The notes: generated by a model from the sequence alone, not told the origin. Shown: positions 16,726 through 24,725, counted from the first letter of the stretch. The stretch is DNA of 64,000 nt from Alphaproteobacteria bacterium (GCA_005884685.1 VBAH01000058.1:62001-126000); one strand, 5' to 3'. Made by a program: numbers and translations.

Positions 16726-17715
16726 TTACACCTTATACGTCTCGAAGGTCGTCGGGTGGAACAGCTCCTCCACCTTCACCAGCCGCGGCGACAGGCCCTG
16801 TCGGTGGTGCTGCGCGAGGAAATACTCGAGCGTCTTGCGGTTCGCCGGAATGCCGTAGGGCCAGAAGTCCGCGCCCATGAAATCTCGCGCCGCTTTCACC
16901 TGCTCTTCCATGAACGGCAGCGTCACCTTGCTGGCGGAGGTTTCCTCCAGCAACGCAAGGCAGATCGATTTTGCGCGCGTGAATGCCTTGAGCACCGCGG
17001 CCGGCAGCCACGGGTGCTGCTCGACCAGCGCGCGGCGCACGCCGATCATGTGCATGATCGGGAAGTTGCCGGTCTTGCGGAAGGAGTCCTTGGCCGCCGC
17101 CATCGGCTCGGACCACAGCCAGCCGATGTTCGGCCTGCCCTGCTCGAAGCATGACGGCGTGCGTGGGCCGATGAACGCATCGATCTCGCCCGCCTCCAGC
17201 ATTGCGTTGAGCGTTGCACCTTCCGGCGCCGGATCGAGGCGAATGTTGGCCGGCAGCGTGATCGTGATCTTCTCCACGCGCCCGGCCTGTTCCAGGCCAC
17301 CCCTGATCCAGTGAATGTCCGTTGGCTTTACGCCGTACTCATCTTCCAGCAGCGCGCGCGCCCACACATTCGCGGTCAGTTGATATTCGGAGATGCCGAC
17401 CTTGCGGCCCTTCAGGTCCGCCGGCTGCTTCACGCGATCGGTACGCACATAGATCGACGTGTGACGAAACGCACGCGACACGAAAGCCGGCACGCCCACA
17501 TAGGCAAAATCGCCCTGCGCGGTCTTCACCGTCGAACTCGAAAGCGACAATTCGCAGATGTCGAACTCGGCATGACGAAACGCGCGAAAGAAAATTTCCT
17601 CCGGATCGAGCGCCAGGAAAACCGGATCGACACCGTCGATCTGCACGGTGCCGTCGGTCAGCGGACGGGTGCGGTCGTAGTCGCGCACCGCGATGGAGAG
17701 ATTCAATTTGGCCAT
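16726..17715 (-). CDS. 4,5-dihydroxyphthalate decarboxylase (Pht5) family protein
   Basis: A 329-residue protein with the hallmark sequence of the Pht5 family: 'DYDRTRPLTDGTVQIDGVDP', 'EEIFFRAFRHAEFDICELSLSS', 'AFVSRAFRHTSIYVRTDRV' and 'HPWLPAAVLKAF'. The fold is that of type II periplasmic binding proteins, and many members are annotated as ABC binding proteins. Here the first residues (MAKLNLSIAVRDYDRTR) contain no signal peptide, so a cytoplasmic enzyme is more likely. Known members decarboxylate 4,5-dihydroxyphthalate to protocatechuate. No phthalate dioxygenase or protocatechuate genes are in the window, so the substrate may differ. It is convergent with the second aldehyde dehydrogenase and near a binding-protein-less ABC transporter. 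Confidence 0.85.
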   Translation of the reverse strand: MAKLNLSIAVRDYDRTRPLTDGTVQIDGVDPVFLALDPEEIFFRAFRHAEFDICELSLSSSTVKTAQGDFAYVGVPAFVSRAFRHTSIYVRTDRVKQPADLKGRKVGISEYQLTANVWARALLEDEYGVKPTDIHWIRGGLEQAGRVEKITITLPANIRLDPAPEGATLNAMLEAGEIDAFIGPRTPSCFEQGRPNIGWLWSEPMAAAKDSFRKTGNFPIMHMIGVRRALVEQHPWLPAAVLKAFTRAKSICLALLEETSASKVTLPFMEEQVKAARDFMGADFWPYGIPANRKTLEYFLAQHHRQGLSPRLVKVEELFHPTTFETYKV

Positions 17716-17777
17716 GAGTTCACGTTGGATGAGAGTTGCGGCCGGACTTTACGGGACGGCGCCGGGCGATCAAGCGC

Positions 17778-18569
17778 TCAATCGACGCTTCGGCGGATAG
17801 CCTTGTCGTCCGGGGTCACGTCGATCACGCGCGCCCGGCCAGTGATCCTCACCTCAGGCTTGCAGTCCGTCATGCAGGGCTGCGGGTTCCAGAACGCCTT
17901 CTCGGCCGTCTCGCGGTCGTCGTCGTGAAAGCCGCCGGCATTCGGCATTTTTACGCGGTCGAACGTCTCGCGCGACAGCACGAAATTTTCGTCCACGATA
18001 TCGTTGAGAAACAGCGTGTAGGCGACCACCGCATAGAGCTCGTCCTCGGTCAGCGACTGCGCATCGCCGAACGGCATCGCGCGCCGCACGTAATCGATCA
18101 CGGTCGACAGATGAGCGAAATAGGAGCCTACGGTTTTCACGGGATCGCTTGACTTGAGCGAGCCCGCCCCACCCGCAACCTGCGGCCAGCGTCCCGCGCT
18201 TTCGCCGAACTCGCCGTGGCAGGCCGCGCATTTTCCCACGTAAAGAGCCTCGCCCTCTTTCACCGAGCCCCTGCCCGGCGGAAGTCCCTGCCCGTCCGGA
18301 CGCACATCGATATCCCAGCCGGCGATTTCGTGCGGCGACGCGGTGCGCCCGATGCCGAGCTTGCGGTCGGCGGCAAGCGCGGTGGTGACGAGTCCGAAAA
18401 GCGCGAGTGCGGCGAGCAACGACCGCAGCCAAACCGACCAAACCTCATCCTGAGGAGCGGCCAACGGCCGCGTCTCGAAGGATGGCCGCACACGCAATTG
18501 GTGCCACCTTTCGAGACGCGTGCTTCGCACGCTCCTCAGGGTGAGGACGGAGTTAAGACACTTCGACAT
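17778..18569 (-). CDS. soxD: Sulfur dehydrogenase c-type cytochrome subunit SoxD
   Basis: A periplasmic c-type cytochrome, the electron-accepting partner of SoxC. Heme motif CAACH is at residues 114-118 of the longest frame. Family stretches 'EIAGWDIDVRPDGQGLPPGRG', 'YVRRAMPFGDAQSLTEDELYA' and 'FHDDDRETAEKAFW' follow. Only one CXXCH is present, so this is the short monoheme type, unlike the diheme Paracoccus SoxD. The hydrophobic leader (LRSLLAALALFGLVTTALAAD) begins only near residue 48; residues 9-42 are encoded by palindromic repeat C1. The start codon is therefore uncertain: ATG at 18569 overlaps soxC by 17 bases, with a GTG at 18488 as an alternative. It is last gene of the soxYZBCD unit. 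Confidence 0.87.
   Translation of the reverse strand: MSKCLNSVLTLRSVRSTRLERWHQLRVRPSFETRPLAAPQDEVWSVWLRSLLAALALFGLVTTALAADRKLGIGRTASPHEIAGWDIDVRPDGQGLPPGRGSVKEGEALYVGKCAACHGEFGESAGRWPQVAGGAGSLKSSDPVKTVGSYFAHLSTVIDYVRRAMPFGDAQSLTEDELYAVVAYTLFLNDIVDENFVLSRETFDRVKMPNAGGFHDDDRETAEKAFWNPQPCMTDCKPEVRITGRARVIDVTPDDKAIRRSVD
18443..18546. repeat. Palindromic intergenic repeat, family C, copy 1 (inside the 5' end of soxD)
   Basis: CCTCATCCTGAGGAG at the left is complementary to the right end 'ctcctcagggtgagg' with few mismatches. Inner 'cgtctcgaaggatgg' is complementary to 'cacctttcgagacgcg'. The whole can form a long hairpin. A second copy lies at 51264-51372. This copy sits between the soxC stop (18553) and the soxD leader, and the soxD frame remains open through it. 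Confidence 0.87.
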
Positions 18570-19815
18570 TTTCGACTTCGCCGTTCGGCTTCACCAGCCA
18601 GGTCTGGATGCCGTTGTTGTGATAGATCGAGTTGACGCCCCGGATCTTGCGCAGCTCGCTCTTGGTCGGCTGCACGTAGCCGGTCTCATCGATTGCGCGT
18701 GACTGGAGCAGCATTTCGCCCCCAGTCCACTCCGTCTCGGCGTAGAAACGGACGCATGCCTTGTCGAGCACCAGCCCATCGATCTTCGCCTCGCGCCAAT
18801 TCTTTCCGCCATCGAGCGAGACATCCACGCGCGTGATCTTGCCCCGTCCGGACCAGGCCAGCCCCGAGATCACGGTGAAGCCTTTCTGGCGCAGCGGCGC
18901 CTGCGGCGACGGGGACGTGATGACCGACTTGGCGTCCATCACAAAGGTAAACTGACGCGCTTTGCCGTCGGCCATGAGGTCGGTGTATTTCGAGGTTTCC
19001 TCGCGCGCGAACCACGGCTCGTCTCCGAGCTTGAGGCGCCGCAGCCATTTGACCCAGACGTTGCCTTCCCATCCCGGCACCACCAGACGGGCCGGGTAGC
19101 CTTGCTCCGGCCGCAGCATCTCGCCGTTCATGCGGTAGGCGACGAGGCAATCGTCCATCGCCTTGGCGAGCGGAATGGAGCGGCTCATGGCGGCCGAGTC
19201 GGCGCCTTCGGCGAGCAGCCATTTGGCATTTGGCTTCACGCCGGCTTCCGCCAGGAGCACGCGCAGCGGCACGCCGGTGTACTCGACACAGTGCACCATG
19301 CCGTGGGTGTACTGGCAGCCGTTGAGCTGCGCGCCACGCCACTCCATTCCGGAATTGGCTGCGCATTCCAGGAAATGGATGCGATTGACCCGCGGAAAGC
19401 GCTTGAGATCGGCAAGCGTGAAGATCAGCTCCCTCTCGACAAGGCCATGCACGATCAGCCGGTAGTCCTCCGGATCGATCTCCGCGATCCCGCCGTGATG
19501 GCGCTCGAAACACAGTCCGTTCGGCGTAATGATGCCGTCGAGTTCATGCAGCGGCGTGAAGCTGACAGAGGACTCGCGGCTCGCGGTCAGCCATTGCACG
19601 TCGCGGCGGACGACATGGGCCTCATGTTTGGAGGGCTTGCCATAGGGCCGCACCGCGACGCCGTCGCCGAGCGCGCGGGTCCATTCGGGCACGTTGGGTG
19701 GGAGATTCTTCAGATTACCGGCGAGCGCCGGACCGCCGGCCAACGCGGCCGCCGCGCTTCCCGCGGCCCTCAGGAAACGGCGTCGCGCTGCCCGCTTTGG
19801 CGCGTCCTTGTCCAT
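18553..19815 (-). CDS. soxC: Sulfur dehydrogenase molybdopterin subunit SoxC
   Basis: A 420-residue sulfite-oxidase-family molybdoenzyme. The N-terminus carries a Tat signal (RRRFLRAAG at residues 11-19, hydrophobic core to about 32), as expected for a protein exported with its cofactor. Cys151 in 'RIHFLECAANSGMEWRG' is the Mo-coordinating cysteine. The Mo-co dimerisation domain occupies the C-terminal third ('LAWSGRGKITRVDVSLDGGKNWREA'). With SoxD it removes six electrons from the SoxY-bound sulfane sulfur, allowing full oxidation of thiosulfate without sulfur globules. The gap to soxB is 90 bases; soxD follows directly. Confidence 0.95.
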   Translation of the reverse strand: MDKDAPKRAARRRFLRAAGSAAAALAGGPALAGNLKNLPPNVPEWTRALGDGVAVRPYGKPSKHEAHVVRRDVQWLTASRESSVSFTPLHELDGIITPNGLCFERHHGGIAEIDPEDYRLIVHGLVERELIFTLADLKRFPRVNRIHFLECAANSGMEWRGAQLNGCQYTHGMVHCVEYTGVPLRVLLAEAGVKPNAKWLLAEGADSAAMSRSIPLAKAMDDCLVAYRMNGEMLRPEQGYPARLVVPGWEGNVWVKWLRRLKLGDEPWFAREETSKYTDLMADGKARQFTFVMDAKSVITSPSPQAPLRQKGFTVISGLAWSGRGKITRVDVSLDGGKNWREAKIDGLVLDKACVRFYAETEWTGGEMLLQSRAIDETGYVQPTKSELRKIRGVNSIYHNNGIQTWLVKPNGEVENVEVS

Positions 19816-19905
19816 GGTCTTTCATACCACGAGGCGGGATGGGCGTTCTACAGGATGCGAAATTCGAGAAACGATTTTCTGGAAAACTATCCAACAGGAT
19901 AATGT

Positions 19906-21594
19906 CTATGCGCCGATGACCTTCACCGACGTGTTGGCCTCGACCTTCACGGTCTTGTTGCGCGCGACGTATTTCTGCACCAGCTCCCAGACCGGCGGAC
20001 CTTCGGTACCCTCGTTCACGCTCGCCCAGCCCGCGACCGAGTATTCGCGCGCAGCCTCGAGGGGCCTGCCGGACTTGAGGTGGGTAAGGCCCGAGATCCG
20101 GCTGCCCATCGACTTGCCGACGTCGATGGTGTAGCCGAGCCCGCCGCAGCGGACCATGTCGCCCCCCTGCTGGTAGTACGGATCGGGATTGAACAGGTTG
20201 TCAGCGACGTCCTCGAGAACTTCCTTCAAACGCGCGCCGGTCATCGTCTGGCGATAGACCTGCGGGTATGTGATCGCGGTCGCGTTGTGGATATCCTCGA
20301 TCGTGATCGCGCTGCCGGGCAGCACACTTGTTCCCCAGCGGAATCCGGGGGACAGCGCGATCTCGGCGTCGCGCTCCTCGGCAATCGCCCTGCAGATCAG
20401 ATCGTCGAAGGTGCCCGCGAAATTGCCCCGCCGGTAAAGCAGCGACGCGGTACGGCCGACTTCGCGCGCAAGCTCGGCAACGAACGGCGCGCGCGCCCGG
20501 GCAATTGCTGCGGCCATCTCAGGGTCAGGCGCGATCACGTCGGCGAACAGCGGAATCAGCCGGTAGCGGAAATCCTTCACCGCCCCGTCCTGCACGTCGA
20601 GGTCGAGGCGCGAAACGAATTTTCCGTGACTACCGGATGCGACCAGCAAAGTCTTGCCGACCCTGACCACCTCCGGCAACGCGTCATGCGTATGGCTGGT
20701 GAGGATCACGTCGATCCCTGCCACACGGCTGGCGAGCTTGCGATCGACATCGAACCCGTTGTGCGACAGCAGCACGACGAGCTGCGCGCCTTCGCGGCGC
20801 GCCGTCTCGACGGTTCCGCGAACGTCTTCCTCGCGGATGCCGAACGACCAGGTCGGGATCATCCAGCGCGGATTGGCAACGGGCGTGTAGGGAAACGCCT
20901 GCCCGAGCACCGCGATGCTCACGCCGCCTTTCTCGAACATCTTGTAGGCGGGAAACACCGGCTCCTGCCACTCTGTGTCGCGGATATTGAGCGCCAGGAA
21001 CGGAAAGCCGAGACTGTCCGCCAATTCCTTCACCCGCTCGGCGCCGTAGGTGAATTCCCAGTGGCCAGTCATGGCGTCCGGCTTCAAGAGCTTGAAACAG
21101 TCGACCATGTCCTGGCCTCTGGTGCGGTTCGCAGCGAGCGAGCCTTGCCAGGTGTCGCCGCCGTCGAGGAAGAGCACTTTCTCTTCCCCGCGCTGTGCGC
21201 GCGCAGCCTTCACCGCGGTCGCGAGCCGATCGAGTCCGCCGATGCGCCCATAGCTTTGCGCCAGCGCTGCGAAATCCTCCGATGTCAGCGCGTAAGCCGC
21301 AGCTGACTTCTCCGGAATGCCGAAGCGGGTGAGAAAATCCTTGCCCGTGATGTGAGGCGGCAAGCCCCTCGCCTCGCCAACGCCGAGATTGCTCGACGGC
21401 TCGCGGAAGTGCACCGGCATGAGCTGGCCGTGCATGTCGGCGACATGCAGCAGCGTGACATTGCCGAGCGGCTCGAACGCCAGCAATTCAGCTTGCGTCA
21501 GCCGCTGCTGCGCCAGAACGCGCGTCCAACCGTTGGGGAGAATGGCAGCAGTTGCTGCGGCAATTTGCAGAAGTTCGCGGCGCGAGAGTGTCAC
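19906..21594 (-). CDS. soxB: Thiosulfohydrolase SoxB
   Basis: A 562-residue periplasmic dimanganese hydrolase related to 5'-nucleotidases; it releases sulfate from SoxY-bound cysteine S-thiosulfonate. A Tat leader (SRRELLQIAAATAAILP) is at residues 4-20. Metal-site motifs are visible in 'LLHVADMHGQLMP' (Asp53, His55), GGDTWQGS at 145-152, 'TGHWEFTYG' at 176-184 and 'LTSHTHDALPE'. It starts at a GTG overlapping the soxZ stop by four bases (GTGA), so translation is coupled to soxZ. Length is typical for SoxB. Confidence 0.96.
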   Translation of the reverse strand: MTLSRRELLQIAAATAAILPNGWTRVLAQQRLTQAELLAFEPLGNVTLLHVADMHGQLMPVHFREPSSNLGVGEARGLPPHITGKDFLTRFGIPEKSAAAYALTSEDFAALAQSYGRIGGLDRLATAVKAARAQRGEEKVLFLDGGDTWQGSLAANRTRGQDMVDCFKLLKPDAMTGHWEFTYGAERVKELADSLGFPFLALNIRDTEWQEPVFPAYKMFEKGGVSIAVLGQAFPYTPVANPRWMIPTWSFGIREEDVRGTVETARREGAQLVVLLSHNGFDVDRKLASRVAGIDVILTSHTHDALPEVVRVGKTLLVASGSHGKFVSRLDLDVQDGAVKDFRYRLIPLFADVIAPDPEMAAAIARARAPFVAELAREVGRTASLLYRRGNFAGTFDDLICRAIAEERDAEIALSPGFRWGTSVLPGSAITIEDIHNATAITYPQVYRQTMTGARLKEVLEDVADNLFNPDPYYQQGGDMVRCGGLGYTIDVGKSMGSRISGLTHLKSGRPLEAAREYSVAGWASVNEGTEGPPVWELVQKYVARNKTVKVEANTSVKVIGA

Positions 21595-21920
21595 GTCACC
21601 GTAATCTTCTCTTCGCCGACGATCTTCGAACCATCGTCATCGGTCCAAGTCAGCACCACGGGTCCCGACTCGGTCGCCTTGAACTTGAACTGGATGTACG
21701 GGTTCGCCGACACCGCAGGCTCGAAATCGGCCGCGAACACCTGTTTGCCGGCGACCGTGCAGGTGAACCTGTTGAGGATCTTGCGCGGGATCGTCTGCCC
21801 CTGCGCGTCCTTGCGCTGGCCGGTCTCCATGATGTGCTGCACCAGCGCCTTCACCTCGACGAGGTCGCCTTTTTTGGCTTCCTTCCTGTCGAGCTTGATG
21901 CGCGGTTTGATCTCGGCCAT
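21591..21920 (-). CDS. soxZ: Sulfur-carrier complex subunit SoxZ
   Basis: A 109-residue immunoglobulin-like protein, the partner of SoxY. Family stretches 'KKGDLVEVKALVQHIMETGQRKD' and 'KFKATESGPVVLTWTDDDG' are clear. It has no signal peptide of its own and is normally exported bound to SoxY, which carries the leader. The ATG at 21920 is preceded by GGGAGCG. It lies 23 bases after soxY and overlaps soxB by four bases. SoxZ presents the SoxY swinging arm to SoxAX, SoxB and SoxCD. Confidence 0.95.
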   Translation of the reverse strand: MAEIKPRIKLDRKEAKKGDLVEVKALVQHIMETGQRKDAQGQTIPRKILNRFTCTVAGKQVFAADFEPAVSANPYIQFKFKATESGPVVLTWTDDDGSKIVGEEKITVT

Positions 21921-21943
21921 GTGACGCTCCCGCTCGATGCCGC

Positions 21944-22399
21944 TCAGCCGCCGCAGCCGCCGATGGTGACCTTGACCTGCTTGCTCGCGGTGTAGAACGA
22001 GCCGTCGTTCATCTTCGCGATCGCCGTGATGTTCTGCGTCGCGGCGAGCCGGATGCGCGTGTTCGCCTCGGCCGCGCCGGAGAGCGGCGTGAAGTGGAAC
22101 GTCGCCATGCCGCCGTTCGGATTGCCGTCGCCGACCACCAGCACCTCCGTGACGTAGGACTGCTCGCTCATCGGGCTCTCGACCGCCACGGTCATCGGAA
22201 CGGTGTTACCGTTCTCGGCGATCTCCGGCAGGTCGAGCTTCACCTTGCCCTCGGTTGGCGCCTTGCCGCCGGTGAACTTCCTGATCAGGTCGGCGGAGTC
22301 GTATGCGGCACGCACCGGGGAAATCGCGCCAAAGGCCGCCATCGCAAGCGCGCCGACACTTGCCTCCAATGCATTCCGGCGAGTTAATCGAACCGTCAT
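21944..22399 (-). CDS. soxY: Sulfur-carrier protein SoxY
   Basis: A 151-residue covalent sulfur carrier. The C-terminal GGCGG (residues 147-151) is the diagnostic flexible arm; Cys149 bears thiosulfate-derived intermediates. The leader has a twin-arginine-like 'TRRNALEASVGALAMAAFG', and the start at 22399 is chosen so that this signal begins at residue 1. It is first gene of the minus-strand unit soxY-Z-B-C-D. It diverges from soxA, with 95 bases between start codons that must hold both promoters. I could not identify a convincing consensus promoter or operator there. Confidence 0.96.
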   Translation of the reverse strand: MTVRLTRRNALEASVGALAMAAFGAISPVRAAYDSADLIRKFTGGKAPTEGKVKLDLPEIAENGNTVPMTVAVESPMSEQSYVTEVLVVGDGNPNGGMATFHFTPLSGAAEANTRIRLAATQNITAIAKMNDGSFYTASKQVKVTIGGCGG

Positions 22400-22494
22400 T
22401 GCCCGTTCCCTGCCGCAATTCAAGTTCCAGCTATCTAGACGCTGAAGTCTGGAAATGCAACGAACGCTACGGGGCCTGTGCCGGGAGGTTCTGA

Positions 22495-23319
22495 GTGAAA
22501 CGATCGCTTGTCATGCTCGCGGTGGCATTTGCCGCGGTTGCGGCTATTCCGCGCGCCCATGCGCAGGACGCCGAAACCGAAAAGGCGATCGAGAAATACC
22601 GCGCGATGCTGCGCGAGGATCCCTGGAGCAATCCGGGCTATCTCGACGCCGACCGCGGCGAGGCGCTGTGGACCACCCGCGCCGGGCCGAAGAACGCGAG
22701 CTTCGAGCAATGCGATCTCGGCAAGGGGCCGGGCAAGGTGGACGGCGCGTTCGCCGAGCTGCCGCGCTATTTCGCCGATGCGGATCGCGTGATGGATCTC
22801 GAAACCCGGCTCTTGTGGTGCCGGGAAACATTGCAGGGGTTGAGCGCCGCCGACTATGTCAAGCGCCCGCATCCGGCCGGCGGCCAGCCGGTGAAGGAAA
22901 TCGGCGCCATCGCGACGTACGTGGCGAGCAAGTCGTCAGGCCAGAAATTCGCCGCCAGGCTCGACAGGCCGCAGGAACAGGACGCGGTCGCGCTGGGCGA
23001 GACGTTGTTCTACCGCCGTTCCGGGCCGTTCGATTTCGCCTGCGCCACCTGCCACGCCCAGTCGGGCCTGCGCATTCGCCTGCAAGGCCTGCCCTACCTC
23101 GCGGAAAAGAAAGAAGCGAGCAAGGTGATCGGTGAGTGGCCGGCGTATCGCGTGTCGAACACGCACGTGATGACGATGCAGCATCGCCTGCTCGATTGTT
23201 ACTGGCAGATGCGCATGCCGGAGCTCCAAATGGGCTCCGATGCGAGCGTCGCGTTGATCGCGTTTCTCACCAAGCAGGCCGAGGACGGCGAGATCGCCGT
23301 CCCGGGCCTCAAGCGCTGA
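22495..23319 (+). CDS. soxA: L-cysteine S-thiosulfotransferase subunit SoxA (c-type cytochrome)
   Basis: A 274-residue periplasmic cytochrome subunit that, with SoxX, joins thiosulfate to SoxY-Cys. It starts at GTG 22495 with GGGAGG upstream; the Sec leader ends at about AHAQD (residue 24). The one heme motif is CATCH at residues 183-187, and Cys235 in 'HRLLDCYWQMRMP' is the active-site cysteine that ligates the heme iron as persulfide. The first heme motif of diheme SoxA is absent. Cys73 and Cys109 occupy that domain and probably form a disulfide, so this is the monoheme type. soxX follows 10 bases later. Confidence 0.95.
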   Translation: MKRSLVMLAVAFAAVAAIPRAHAQDAETEKAIEKYRAMLREDPWSNPGYLDADRGEALWTTRAGPKNASFEQCDLGKGPGKVDGAFAELPRYFADADRVMDLETRLLWCRETLQGLSAADYVKRPHPAGGQPVKEIGAIATYVASKSSGQKFAARLDRPQEQDAVALGETLFYRRSGPFDFACATCHAQSGLRIRLQGLPYLAEKKEASKVIGEWPAYRVSNTHVMTMQHRLLDCYWQMRMPELQMGSDASVALIAFLTKQAEDGEIAVPGLKR

Positions 23320-23329
23320 GCAAATCGCC

Positions 23330-23944
23330 ATGCGTATCACCATCGCGATCCTCGCGCTCTCGTTCGCCGCGATGCCGGCGCCCGCGCAGAAAAAGGTCGA
23401 TCCCGCGCGCGCCGACACGGCCATCAAGGCCGCGTTTCCGACTGCGCCGGCCGACTGGGCCTCACGCCTGACCGGCGACGAGACCATGCAGCAGTGTTCC
23501 GCCAGCCATAACAATCCCGCCAAGGACGTCGCGGCCGCGATCCAGAAGCGCGAACAGGGAACAATCGTCTATCCGCCCGACAACAATTTCATGGGCGACT
23601 GGCAAAAGGGCGAACGGCTCGCGCAATCCGGCTACGGCCTGCGCTTCACCGACTATCCGCCGCGGCAGGCAAACGGCGGCAATTGCTATGCCTGTCATCA
23701 ACTCACCAAAAACGAAGTGAGTTACGGCACCCTCGGCCCGAGTCTCTCCGAATACGGCAAGCTGCGCGACTTCAAGCCGGAGGCGGTCAAGGCGGCCTAC
23801 GAGAAACTCTATAATTCACACATGGCATTCCCTTGTTCGACCATGCCGCGCTTCGGCGCGAACAAGATTCTCACCATCGAGCAGATCAAGGACGCTGTCG
23901 CGCTGCTGATGAGTCCGGAGAGCCCGGTGAATACGGGGAAGTGA
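23330..23944 (+). CDS. soxX: L-cysteine S-thiosulfotransferase subunit SoxX (c-type cytochrome)
   Basis: A 204-residue periplasmic monoheme cytochrome, partner of SoxA. The leader (MRITIAILALSFAAMPAPA) is cut near residue 20. The heme motif CYACH is at residues 119-123, and 'CSTMPRFG' supplies Met172 as the probable distal ligand, the typical SoxX C-terminal signature. The N-terminal extension before the heme domain matches longer SoxX forms. No strong ribosome-binding site is seen, so coupling to soxA may matter. Repeat B3 follows and probably marks the transcript end. Confidence 0.95.
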   Translation: MRITIAILALSFAAMPAPAQKKVDPARADTAIKAAFPTAPADWASRLTGDETMQQCSASHNNPAKDVAAAIQKREQGTIVYPPDNNFMGDWQKGERLAQSGYGLRFTDYPPRQANGGNCYACHQLTKNEVSYGTLGPSLSEYGKLRDFKPEAVKAAYEKLYNSHMAFPCSTMPRFGANKILTIEQIKDAVALLMSPESPVNTGK

Positions 23945-23951
23945 CTTTACT

Positions 23952-24094
23952 GTCATTCCGGGGCGCCACGAAGTGGCGAGCCCGGAATCCATAACCACAA
24001 CGCAAGCAGTTCGGCTCGAAGAGAGCCACAACTCATGTTTCGTGGTTATGGATCCCGGGCTACCTCGCTCCGCTCGGTCCCGGGATGACGGCGG
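23952..24094. repeat. Palindromic intergenic repeat, family B, copy 3
   Basis: The left part 'gtcattccggggcgccacgaagtggcgagcccggaatcc' contains its own small hairpin (CGCCAC/GTGGCG). It is mirrored by the right part 'ggatcccgggctac...ggtcccgggatgac'. Inner 'ccataaccac' and 'gtggttatgg' are perfect complements of ten bases. It lies between the convergent soxX and soxW-like genes and could stop transcription from both sides. Confidence 0.85.
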
Positions 24095-24096
24095 AG

Positions 24097-24672
24097 CTAC
24101 CCCCGCACCGCCCGCAAATAATCCCGAAAACTCTTCGTCTCGTACTCCTTCTCGCGCACGAAGCGGAACAGCGCAAGGAAATCATCCGGCCGCATGTATC
24201 CCGGTGCGCGTGCGACTTCGCGCTTGTCGGGCGCTTTCTCGGCGAGGTCCGCCACACTCTCGGGAAAGAACTGGAATGTCGGCGTGAAGCGGATGCCATA
24301 CTTCGCGGCCAGCGCCTTCTCGGATATTTCCGCGCCGTCGAAATCCGTCACCTTGCGCGCGCCGATGATGTTGAGCTGAAGAATTTCGAAGTTGGCTTTG
24401 ATATAATCCCCGATGTCCGGCCGCGCGAAATTGACCAGATGCGTCTCGCGGCAATAGGGACAGCCGCGCAACTCCCACATGACGGCAAAGCGCTTGCCGA
24501 GATTGGCTGCCCCTTGCAGATCTTCGCCGAGCTCGAGGAAGCTCTCGAGAAACCAGGGCTGACGGTAGAGCCCGTCCTCGGTCAGCAGCGGCTCGGCCCG
24601 CGCGCGCGTCGTGATGAGGCTTGAGCCCAGGACCGCCCCTCCCGCCAGCACCTCTCGTCGTGTGAGCTTCAT
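24097..24672 (-). CDS. soxW: Thioredoxin-fold protein, SoxW-like
   Basis: A 191-residue exported thioredoxin-like protein. The leader has twin arginines (LTRREVLAGGAVLGSSLI) and is cut near ARAEP. The redox motif CPYC is at residues 71-74 in 'VMWELRGCPYCRETH', followed by the cis-Pro segment 'GIRFTPTFQFFPE'. SoxW proteins are periplasmic thioredoxins found in sox clusters; they are thought to reduce SoxY or other Sox thiols. It is convergent with soxX and divergent from an unrecognised exported protein. Assignment as SoxW rests on context plus fold; a general DsbE-like role is the alternative. Confidence 0.82.
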   Translation of the reverse strand: MKLTRREVLAGGAVLGSSLITTRARAEPLLTEDGLYRQPWFLESFLELGEDLQGAANLGKRFAVMWELRGCPYCRETHLVNFARPDIGDYIKANFEILQLNIIGARKVTDFDGAEISEKALAAKYGIRFTPTFQFFPESVADLAEKAPDKREVARAPGYMRPDDFLALFRFVREKEYETKSFRDYLRAVRG

Positions 24673-24725
24673 TGGATGTTAACGGGGACCCCGCGCACAA
24701 TCGCCACCGCGGCCGCTGATCAGTT

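Noticed and set aside
16726-17715. Calling the Pht5-like protein a periplasmic binding protein
   Set aside because: No signal peptide is visible and no upstream in-frame extension supplies one, so the decarboxylase-family call is safer.
18260-18493. Alternative small frame starting with ATG near the soxD leader
   Set aside because: It is in a different frame from the heme-bearing soxD sequence and encodes an Arg-rich shadow.
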